From Polyporus tsugae (lineage: Eukaryota > Basidiomycota > Agaricomycetes > Polyporales > Polyporaceae), in contig JAHRBS010000014.1 of assembly GCA_024305745.1 (NCBI GenBank), positions 1,123,501-1,187,500 of the forward strand: a stretch of 64,000 nucleotides of DNA. The letters are read 5' to 3'. Below the pieces are notes generated by a model that was not told the origin of the DNA, ran no database searches, and saw only the letters and a program-made list of their open reading frames with translations. Positions 36,257 through 44,413 of the stretch are shown piece after piece. Every line of letters starts with the position of its first letter. The first letter of the stretch is position 1. Made by a program: the position numbers and the translations under genes.

Positions 36257-36672
36257 TGTTGAAGTCGGTGCTGTAGCGCGCGCTCCTTTGACCGCGCCAA
36301 GTTCCGCTTTGTACCATACGTACCGCGTACTGTACCCTACCATCAGCTACTTTCCACATCGCTAGATTCTGCGTTCTCATAGAGATATACCATACTCTTA
36401 CATAGTGACTCGGTTTAGTGTAGATCTGATCCCCTCTCTAGAGTGGGCTCTACCTTACTCATTTCTCGTCCTTTCAGCGCCAGTTAGTGTAGGATGATGT
36501 AAGCTACCTGGCACGTGCTCAGTGCGCTGTATCCTCGCCTCTGTCGAGCTCTGTTGTCCTTAGACTTCTTAGAGCTCGACTTAGGTGAGTACTTTACTTT
36601 CCTGTCAATGATAGACTTCTTAGAGCTCGACTTAGGCCATTGTGACCGCTCTGAGGCGCACTGCAGCCAACA
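36257..36672 (+). repeat. copia left LTR
   Basis: It begins TGTTGAAGTC and ends GCCAACA. It contains a repeated AGACTTCTTAGAGCTCGACT block about 54 bp apart. It is nearly identical to the solo LTR at 33043-33458 but clearly different from the right LTR of its own element. Confidence 0.93.
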
Positions 36673-36689
36673 GGTTATGAGCCCTGCGC
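36673..36689 (+). other. copia primer binding site, half-tRNA type
   Basis: GGTTATGAGCCCTGCGC directly follows the LTR. It is complementary to the anticodon-arm region of fungal initiator methionine tRNA (GCGCAGGGCTCATAACC, from my recollection of the yeast sequence). This matches the known use of a cleaved tRNA half as primer by Drosophila copia and relatives. Confidence 0.75.
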
Positions 36690-36774
36690 TCTGACTGCCT
36701 CAAGACGTCCATCCCTGCCTATCCAATCGCTCTACAGCCTCCCCTAGCCTCCCTTCCATCTCTGCATCCTCTGC

Positions 36775-39700
36775 TTGTCTCAATCTTCGCTCTGGGACCC
36801 TTTTTCCATCTTTCCTCGCTCCTGCACTCAGTTTTCGTCCCCTCACTTCTTCGCCTCGCTCACTTGTCGCGTGCCACGTCACTACCCCTCCACCGCGACG
36901 CTGGCCGCTGCACCGCACTCCAACATCTCTAACCACAGCAACTACCTCTCTGGTCCATCCCACTTCGCCTCCATGCTCTCCTGCACGTTCTGCGGTCGCC
37001 TCAACCACTCAGAGGCCCAGTGCTTCGCTAAGCGCGATGCCAGTGCACAGGCAAAGCGCAGGGCCTCCCAGCGCATTCGGCATCACCCCCATTGTTCAGA
37101 GCACCAGGAGGACGCCTTTGAGGCCCACACATCCTTTGCCGCCTTGTGGTCGCAGGATGAACTCCAGCAGTCTGCTGTGAGTGCCGGTTGCACCTCTGCC
37201 CTCCTCTCTGCCTCAGATCGCTCGTCCTGGCTCTCCACCCCTGCTGCTGCTAACTGGAACGCCGACACAGGTGCTTCTGCACACATGACACCCCACCGCC
37301 ACTGGTTTCGCTCCTACTCACCCCACACCATCCCCATTCGACTCGCCAACTCGCATATTGTCTACTCTGCGGGTCTGGGCTCTGTGGTCTTCCAACCTGA
37401 GCAGAAGGGCGGTGTTTTACCCCCTGCTGTTGTACTACACAACATCCTCCATGTCCCTGCACTTGCCAGCACCCTGCTGTCTGTTTTCCACCTCACACGG
37501 GAGAAGGGCTACACTGTCGAGTTGCACATGTCCTCTGCGCTGTTCTACCACCAGGGGGAGCTTTGCTTTGAGGCCCAGGTCAATGCGCACAATGTGGGCT
37601 ACCTCCTTGGTCGCACTATCCCCCAATCAACGACTGCGCTCTCTGCATCGACCACCAGCAGCAAGGACCTCGCACTGTGGCACCAGCGCTGCTCACACAT
37701 CAACCTCGATGATCTGCGCTCTGCAATTCGCAAGGAGCTTGTCCAAGGGCTCAGGATCCGCTCCCAGCGCGCACCTGATGCGATTTGCGAGCCCTGCCTT
37801 GCTGGCAAGCTCAATTGCCATCCCATCCCCCGCTTCGCCTCCAGGAGGCTCGTTCGCCTGGCCCTTGTCCACACCGACCTCAAGGGCAAGCTCCCAGTGG
37901 GCACAGCGGAGGGCTACCAGTACTGGATGGTCTTTGTCGATGACGCGATGCGATTCTGGGCCATGGCTTACCTCAAGCTCAAGAGCAACACCTTTGCTGT
38001 GTTCAAGGCATTCAAGGCATATGCTGAGAACTGCCTGGGCCTTCGCATCAAGGCCACACGCGATGACAAGGGCGGCGAGTACATGGGCCAGGAGTTCATC
38101 GACTACTGTGCAGAACACGGCATCCACAGGCAGCACACAGAACCAGACGAGCCCCACCAGAATGGCGTTGCAGAGCGAGCTAACAGGATGACGTCTGAGG
38201 GTGCCACCGCTCTCCTTGCACAGGCCAAGCTGCCTCCTTCGTTCTGGGGCCATGCTGTCTCTACCTTTGTCCACACGCGCAACTGCATGCCCACCTCTGC
38301 GCTCGATGGTGGCATCCCCTACACCGCTTGGAAGGGCGATGGGCGCAAGCCTGACATGTCCTACTTCCGCGTCTCTGGGTGCCTGGCCTATGTCCTTATT
38401 CCCAAGAAGGATCACAAAGTGCTGCAGCCACACACAAGGAAGTGTATCTTTATTGGCTACCCAGAGGGCACAAAAGCCTGGCGATTCTGGGACCCTGCTG
38501 CGAAGAAGATCATCATCTTGTCACATGCTGTGTTTGACGAACAGTGCTTCCCAGGCAACTTGCCCTTCATCAACGTCTTTGGCCTGCCCCTCGACAATGT
38601 GGACGTCCCTGGAGCGCCCTCTGACGCAGATGCACCACCTCAGGACGATGCCCCAGATGTGCAAGAGCTGCATGATCAGGGGGGAGATGATGACTGGGAT
38701 GATCCTGCACCTCCTGCACCTCCACCAGCTGCACCACCGCGTCAGCAGTCCCCACAGTGTTCACCATCTCCACCTGCACCTTTGCCTCCTCGTGCGCAAC
38801 CTCCTGCGCCTCCACAGGCTCCTCCACGCGCTCCAGCCATCGCTCATGCGCCTCCATCACCGCCTCCTGCCCCCGCAGTTCGTCCTCGGGCACCATCAAT
38901 TCACCAGCAGGCCCAAGGCGAAGGCGGCTTCAGGCCCTACCCTGCACTTGCTCGCAAACAACTCCCATCGCGCTCTTCTCGCTACCAGGGTTCCCTCAAC
39001 AACAGAGAGCTTGAACGCCAGAACCTCATTCCACAGCGTCTTCGCATTCGCTCTGCATCGCCTGCTCCACCTGCTGCATCGCCTGAACCACCACAGCGCG
39101 ACTCCTCCTCACCAGATCCTCTCATTGATGTACCAGTCGACGACCCAGCTCCTCCTCCTCATGCCAATCCCTTCGCCCCTCGCTCCATGTCGCCCCCACC
39201 GAGTCCCACGTCCTCAGACGACGAACTCAACTGCCTAGGTCGCGACAATGGCAGTGGCGAAGAGGCACTCCATGCGATGATGGCTGGCATCAAGGATGTC
39301 TACTCTGGCCAGCACTACGACTACCTGACCTACAACGAGGCCCTCGAGGTCGCATTCGAGTCTGTGGTCGAGCATGCATCGAAGGCGAACCAGGAGCACT
39401 TGGGTGAGCCCAGGTCCATCGCAGAGGTCATGGAACTCGACGCAGATGAACGTGCCAGATGGCTCAAGGCTGCTCAGGACGAAATTCAGTCCCTCGTCAA
39501 GAATGGCACCTTCGAACTCGTCCTCCTCCCTCCAGGTCGCAAGGCTATTGGCTCCCGCTGGGTCTTCCGCATCAAGCGCAATGCGGACGGCTCGATCGAG
39601 CGGTACAAGGGCCACCTCATCGCCAAGGGCTTCTCCCAGCGTCCTGGCTTCGAGTACAACGAGACCTTTGCTCCTACACCAAAGTGGGCGTCGATTCGAG

Positions 39701-40971
39701 CCATCCTTGCTCTCGCTGGGCTTGAGGACCTCGAGCTTGAGTCGGTGGACATCTCCTCTGCCTACCTCAATGGCGAGCTCAAGGAGGAGGTCTACATGTG
39801 CCAGCCTGAGGGCTTTGAGGACAAGACTCCTGAGTGGGTGTGGCGGCTTCGCAAGGCTCTCTATGGCCTCAAGCAGGCTGGCCGCTGCTGGCATGAGAAG
39901 CTCGACGAGGTGCTTGGCAAGCTAGGCTTTGAGCGACTGACCTGTGAGCACAGTGTCTGGGTGTATCTGCGCGATGGGGTGCGTCTCATTATCCCCGTCT
40001 TTGTCGACGACATCACCATTGCTGGCAAGGACAAGGCTGCGATTCAGCGTGTCAAGGACGACCTGCGCAAGCACTTCAAGCTGCACGACCTGGGGCCAAC
40101 GTTGTGGCTCCTGGGTGTCAAGATTGAGCGTGACCGCTCCAAGCATGCCCTGTCGATCTTGCAGCGCGAGTATGCCCTCGACATCCTCCAGCGATATGGC
40201 TTCACCAACTGCGACCCAGTCAGCACCCCCATGGACCCTGGCCTCCGTCTCAGTGCAGACATGGCTCCAACGTCGAAGGCAGACATCTGTGAGATGCAGG
40301 ACATCCCCTATGGCCAAGCGGTTGGTTCTCTCTTCTACCTCGCTGTTGCAACGCACCCAGACATTGCTCGCACTGTGGGCAACCTCGCACGCTTCTCCCA
40401 GAACCCTGGCATTACGCACTGGAAGGCAGTCAAGCACCTGTTCCGCTACATCAAGGGCACACTCGACTACAAGCTCACCTACTCCCCCTCATCTGAGCCA
40501 GAGCTCTTCACCTCCTACACCGATGCAGACCACGCTGGCTGCCCTGACACAGGTCGCTCGACCTCTGGCTATGTGATCAAGATGGGCACAGGTGCGATTT
40601 CCTGGTCGAGTCGTCTTCAGTCCCTTGTTGCTCTGTCTACCACAGAGGTGGAGTTCATCGCAGCTGTCTTGTGTGGCCAGGAGATCCTCTGGTTGCACAA
40701 TCTGTTCACAGAGTTTGGGTTTGATGTTTCCTCTGCCTCGACGCTTCGCATTGACAACCTGTCTGCGTTGTCTGTGGCGAAGAACCCTGAGCACCATGGG
40801 CGGATGAAGCACCTTGATCTGCGCTTCTACTGGCTGCGAGATGAGGTGGCCAAGGGTCGCATTGAGGTCGTCCATCTGCGCACCTCACACATGCCAGCAG
40901 ACATCCTCACCAAGTCACTGCCCAGGCCAAAGGTGCTTGAGATGGTGAAGATGCTTGGATTGGGGACTTGA
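36775..40971 (+). CDS. copia polyprotein: zinc knuckle, protease, integrase, reverse transcriptase, RNase H
   Basis: The open frame spans 1398 codons. It opens after a TAG without an ATG; the first in-frame ATG is at 36973 (residue 67), just before the zinc knuckle CTFCGRLNHSEAQC (residues 70-83). Then come the protease WNADTGASAHM (Asp164), the integrase with HQRCSHIN...CEPCLAG and catalytic residues in VHTDLKGK (about 367), RDDKGGEY (about 431) and NGVAERAN (about 467), a Pro-rich linker (about 640-770), RT with SRWVFRIKRNADGSIERYKG and VFVDDITIAG (about 1076), and RNase H with YTDADHAGCPDTGRSTSGY, STTEVEF and IDNLSAL. All catalytic residues looked for are present. A capsid domain before the knuckle is missing. 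The product would be cut by its own protease and copy the element. Confidence 0.95.
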   Translation: MSQSSLWDPFSIFPRSCTQFSSPHFFASLTCRVPRHYPSTATLAAAPHSNISNHSNYLSGPSHFASMLSCTFCGRLNHSEAQCFAKRDASAQAKRRASQRIRHHPHCSEHQEDAFEAHTSFAALWSQDELQQSAVSAGCTSALLSASDRSSWLSTPAAANWNADTGASAHMTPHRHWFRSYSPHTIPIRLANSHIVYSAGLGSVVFQPEQKGGVLPPAVVLHNILHVPALASTLLSVFHLTREKGYTVELHMSSALFYHQGELCFEAQVNAHNVGYLLGRTIPQSTTALSASTTSSKDLALWHQRCSHINLDDLRSAIRKELVQGLRIRSQRAPDAICEPCLAGKLNCHPIPRFASRRLVRLALVHTDLKGKLPVGTAEGYQYWMVFVDDAMRFWAMAYLKLKSNTFAVFKAFKAYAENCLGLRIKATRDDKGGEYMGQEFIDYCAEHGIHRQHTEPDEPHQNGVAERANRMTSEGATALLAQAKLPPSFWGHAVSTFVHTRNCMPTSALDGGIPYTAWKGDGRKPDMSYFRVSGCLAYVLIPKKDHKVLQPHTRKCIFIGYPEGTKAWRFWDPAAKKIIILSHAVFDEQCFPGNLPFINVFGLPLDNVDVPGAPSDADAPPQDDAPDVQELHDQGGDDDWDDPAPPAPPPAAPPRQQSPQCSPSPPAPLPPRAQPPAPPQAPPRAPAIAHAPPSPPPAPAVRPRAPSIHQQAQGEGGFRPYPALARKQLPSRSSRYQGSLNNRELERQNLIPQRLRIRSASPAPPAASPEPPQRDSSSPDPLIDVPVDDPAPPPHANPFAPRSMSPPPSPTSSDDELNCLGRDNGSGEEALHAMMAGIKDVYSGQHYDYLTYNEALEVAFESVVEHASKANQEHLGEPRSIAEVMELDADERARWLKAAQDEIQSLVKNGTFELVLLPPGRKAIGSRWVFRIKRNADGSIERYKGHLIAKGFSQRPGFEYNETFAPTPKWASIRAILALAGLEDLELESVDISSAYLNGELKEEVYMCQPEGFEDKTPEWVWRLRKALYGLKQAGRCWHEKLDEVLGKLGFERLTCEHSVWVYLRDGVRLIIPVFVDDITIAGKDKAAIQRVKDDLRKHFKLHDLGPTLWLLGVKIERDRSKHALSILQREYALDILQRYGFTNCDPVSTPMDPGLRLSADMAPTSKADICEMQDIPYGQAVGSLFYLAVATHPDIARTVGNLARFSQNPGITHWKAVKHLFRYIKGTLDYKLTYSPSSEPELFTSYTDADHAGCPDTGRSTSGYVIKMGTGAISWSSRLQSLVALSTTEVEFIAAVLCGQEILWLHNLFTEFGFDVSSASTLRIDNLSALSVAKNPEHHGRMKHLDLRFYWLRDEVAKGRIEVVHLRTSHMPADILTKSLPRPKVLEMVKMLGLGT

Positions 40972-40977
40972 CTAGTC

Positions 40978-40986
40978 AGGGGGGAG
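40978..40986 (+). other. copia polypurine tract
   Basis: AGGGGGGAG lies immediately before the right LTR, at the expected site for priming of plus-strand synthesis. Confidence 0.8.
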
Positions 40987-41413
40987 TGTTGAAGTCGGTG
41001 CTGTAGCGCGCGCTCCTTTGACCGCGCCAAGTCCCGCTTCGATCCATACATACTGCGTACTGTACCCTACCCTCTGGTATTTTCCACATCGCTAGATTCT
41101 GCGTTCTCATAGAGATATACCATACTCTTACTCAATGACTCGGTTTAGTGTAGATCTGATCCCCTCTCTGGAGTGGACTCTACCTTAGGCACTTCTCGTC
41201 CTTTCAGCGCCAGAACGGCGCCAGTTCGTGTAGGGTCATGTGAGCTACCTAGCACGTGCTCAGTGCGCTGTCACCTCGCCTCTGTCGAGCTCTGTTGTCC
41301 TTAGACTTCTTAGAGCTCGACTTAGGTGAGTACTTTAGTTTCCTGTCAATGATAGACTTCTTAGAGCTCGACTTAGGCCATTGTGATCGCTCTGAGGCGC
41401 ACTGCTGTCAACA
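40987..41413 (+). repeat. copia right LTR
   Basis: This LTR is 427 bp, TGTTGAAGTC...GTCAACA. Compared with the left LTR it has an 11-bp insertion (the GCGCCAGAACGGCGCCAG region near 41205-41223) and roughly two dozen substitutions by eye, many of them not at CpG sites. It is followed by CTGCG. Confidence 0.93.
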
Positions 41414-42470
41414 CTGCGCGGCCCTCGCTCCAGGTGACGTGGTAGATGACAAAGAAGCTTGGGAGGAACTCTACAGACAAGTAGCGACAAGCATGCCAAC
41501 TGGCGATGCCCTGTCCAGCCAAGCCATCCAAGATGACCTGGTGCTCATGAAAAAGGCGTAACCTACTTCAAACCTCTAATTCCGCCTTTTGAGGAGGTCT
41601 CTTTCTACTGCTATGGCATCACACCGGCGGCGCGCAAGGATCTCGGCCCCACAGCTGGGAAATACACTGGAGACATAATCAGCAAGAGCTTCATCCTCGC
41701 CAATGTCGAACATGTTGGTTCAGAGTCAATTATGAGGTCCACCAGTGTATTCTTCGATGCCTGGAAGAGCCAGCCATCTAGAACTCCTCCCACAGTCATA
41801 TACAATCTCCATCCCGACTCTCCTCATTGGCTCGGGTGAAAGGTGCACCCCACAATGCATATGGCCAAGGTCATACTTGGCAAAGGCAGGCCGTATGAAC
41901 GCAAGTACTACCACATCGAATATGAGAACAACGACCACAGATGGAAACTCTTTGTGGTGGATCCTCTCACTGCTCTCAAGCTTTATCACAGCACAACATT
42001 TGTCAACACATCCCACGTGGTAAACTTCCTGGTATCACGTGGCACTGCTTTTCAAACTCTCCTCCTGCCATCGCCTCATGAGGAAAATAACTTTCGCTAC
42101 TACCAGGAGCCTCCTCGTCCCACACATGTGAACGGGTCGGTGTCCCAGCATTGGATCAATCACATTGCGCTGGACGAGTTCCAACAGTACCGTGTCAGAG
42201 TGAAGGTGTTCCTCGAGACCTTTCGTGCAAGGGCCACTCTGATGCTGGGGAGTATCATCTGGCGGATCGTGATGGAATTCATGGCACCCGATGTGATCCG
42301 GCTTGTTATGAACGGCCCCTCAGATGAAGTTGCCCAACACGGCAACCCATTCCACGCCAACACTGGTCCTCCGTATTATGACAACATGCTTACAGAATGG
42401 GAGGAGCACTTCATATGTGGTTTGTACCCAGTGTCAACCCAGGGTTGTAAGCAGACTACATTTTCAGGTT
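41414..42470 (+). pseudogene. C-terminal half of the uncharacterised gene cut by the copia insertion
   Basis: Immediately after the copia right LTR a coding frame reads CAALAPGDVVDDKEAWEELY, then after a stop/frame change at 41561 EEVSFYCYGITPAARKDLGP, STSVFFDAWKSQPSRTP, and past TGA 41837-41839 KVILGKGRPYERKYYHIEY, ENNDHRWKLFVVDPLTALKL, WINHIALDEFQQYRVRVKVF and PSDEVAQHGNPFHANTGPPY. It ends near 42470, where gypsy sequence begins. No domain is known to me. Its N-terminal half is at 33459-34864 on the opposite strand. The split is explained by the copia insertion followed by the inferred inversion. Confidence 0.6.
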
Positions 42471-42589
42471 TAACGCACGACACTGACCGAATGATAGCAA
42501 CTCAGAGCAAGAAGTGCTCATGGTTCCCATTGAGCCCTTATCCTTGCATACATTGCCAGACCCCCTACACCTGCCTTTTGTGACCCCAA

Positions 42590-43829
42590 ATAACTGCCTC
42601 TTTGCCAAGCGGCAGCAGTTGCAACTAGTAACCCTGCATCCTGTCCTGCGTCCCGCCCTACCTCGCGTCCAACCTCTCAACCCCAAAGTCGCAAGCCGAC
42701 CCCCACTGGGACTCCGTCCACATCTCCTCGTCTTGGAGGACTCACCCTCCAGACCACTGCCGAGCTCGTTAGACAACAGCTTGCATCCCACACCTCCAAT
42801 TCCCCCATCACTTTGACCTCAGCACTACCCAAGGTTAAAGCAGAACCCGAGCAAGAGGACCCGAACCCTGCAGTTGAGGAGGAACCCAAACGAGAAACCA
42901 TAGTTCTCAACACCCCAATGCCTCCATCCTCCCCACCCTCATCATCCTCTTCCTCTTCACCCACATCGCGAGCACTGTTGCCCGCTCCTACCATGGCCAC
43001 ACCTACCCCCTTGGATGTCTCCAAACTCCTCTCCCAAGTCGCCCCTCGCGAGTACGATGGAAAACTCGCACAGGAAGGGCTCCACTTTGTAGCCAACGCC
43101 TGCATCTACTATGATCTTCTTGAGGCGCAAGGTGTTGCGCACGAGATCCGCTGGATCACAATCCTCAACAAGTTGACCGGTGGCGCTGCTGAGTGGGCCG
43201 GTCCATACATTGTCACGGTGGCCAGCGGCAATGTTGCGTAGTCAGACTTTGCGGCCTTTGAAGGATCATTCAAGGCGCACTTCTGTGCCGCGTACAGCAA
43301 GGAAGCTACCATCGCAGAGCTTGCCAAACTCTACAAGGCTTCGCACTGGCTTGGCACCACCAAGGACTACACCAGGCAATTCAATGCCATCACTGCTCAC
43401 ACCAGGTTTGGTGACACAGACAAACGCGAACGGTACTGCATGGCGCTCCCTTACAAGATCAAGGACGCCTTTGCAACCACAGCACACGACATCTCGGACC
43501 TCACCAAGATCCAGAAAGTCGTGCTGCAGATGGACCAGCAACTTGTTGTGCACGAGGAGGAAAGGCCAAAGCAATTTGGGTGGAAGAAGAAGGGTGAAAA
43601 GGCAGCCACCTCTGGTTCGGGCAAGAAGAAGTTTGACGGAGAGTGCTGGAACTGCAGTGAGAAAGGACATCCCGTGTTCCACTGCCCAAAACCCAAGGTC
43701 GAGGGCCAATGGGCTGCCTCTTCCTCCTCATCCGGTACCAACGAGCTCACGACACTCAAGGCCCAGCTCAAGACAATGGAGGAGAAGATCACCACCCTTA
43801 CGGTGGTCGACAAGAAAGAGGGTTTTTGA
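42590..43829 (+). pseudogene. gypsy gag with zinc knuckle
   Basis: After a Pro/Ser/Thr-rich start (LGGLTLQTTAELVRQQLASH) and an acidic stretch, a capsid-like domain reads VSKLLSQVAPREYDGKLAQE to EWAGPYIVTVASGNVA, is interrupted by TAG 43239-43241, and continues SDFAAFEGSFKAHFCAAYSK. The CCHC knuckle CWNCSEKGHPVFHC lies near 43645-43690, with a Lys-rich segment before it. The ORF ends in TGA at 43827-43829 after a short coiled-coil-like LKAQLKTMEEKITTL. Retroelement gag forms the virus-like particle in which reverse transcription occurs. Confidence 0.82.
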
Positions 43830-43987
43830 TTAGAACCGCATTGGACGCTGCACGTGCTGGTTCTTGTAGTAATAGTTGATTTTCTGTACTGGGTTCGTCG
43901 TTTTTATATGAAGTAAATCATGATGGTCAACACTTTCATATACCAGTACAGTTAATCGGCAAGCAGTGACTTAAGGACATTGTAGCT

Positions 43988-44383
43988 ATGGTAGATAGCG
44001 GTGCTACTACTAAATTCCTACATAGACAATTCGTAGAACAGAATAGGGTCACAACGAGGAAGTTGGCAAGGCCAATTCCTCTGTACAACATCGACAGTTC
44101 AGAAAACCGTGATGGTACGATCACAGAGGTTGCCGTGTTGGATATGGCAATCGGAGACCACAGGGAGAAGGTGGTCTTTGTAGTGACAGATATAGGAGAA
44201 GAGGAGGTCATCATCGGCCTGGACTGGCTACACGAGCACAACCCTGAAGTAGACTGGGAACGTGGCGCGCTGCGCCTGTCGAGATGTCCAGAGACATGCC
44301 CGGCTAACCAGAGAACCTCTGAACCTGTTGAGACCAAAGTGTGTGATACGGAGGTACGGCTTACGGTGCGCCACAGTCCTTGA
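43988..44383 (+). pseudogene. gypsy aspartic protease
   Basis: MVDSGATTKFLHRQFVEQN carries the DSGA active site. EEEVIIGLDWLHEHNPEVDW is the usual second block (flap-distal strand and ILGxDWL-type motif). The ORF ends in TGA at 44381-44383. It processes the polyprotein. In many fungal gypsy elements it is fused in frame to RT; here separation by stops fits a decayed copy. Confidence 0.85.
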
Positions 44384-44413
44384 TGGGCAAAGAAGGTTAG
44401 GAAGGCTGGAAGG

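Larger units (their letters stand above)
36257..41413 (+). mobile_element. Ty1/copia LTR retrotransposon, nearly intact
   Basis: Left LTR 36257-36672, primer binding site 36673-36689, one long pol ORF to 40971, polypurine tract 40978-40986 and right LTR 40987-41413. The order protease, integrase, reverse transcriptase, RNase H in one ORF is that of copia elements. The flanking pentamers differ: GCATT on the left and CTGCG on the right. The unbroken ORF contrasts with every other element in the window and suggests a recent arrival. Confidence 0.95.

Noticed and set aside
38690..38930. A proline/alanine-coding simple repeat as a separate feature
   Set aside because: It is the usual low-complexity linker between integrase and reverse transcriptase inside the copia ORF.
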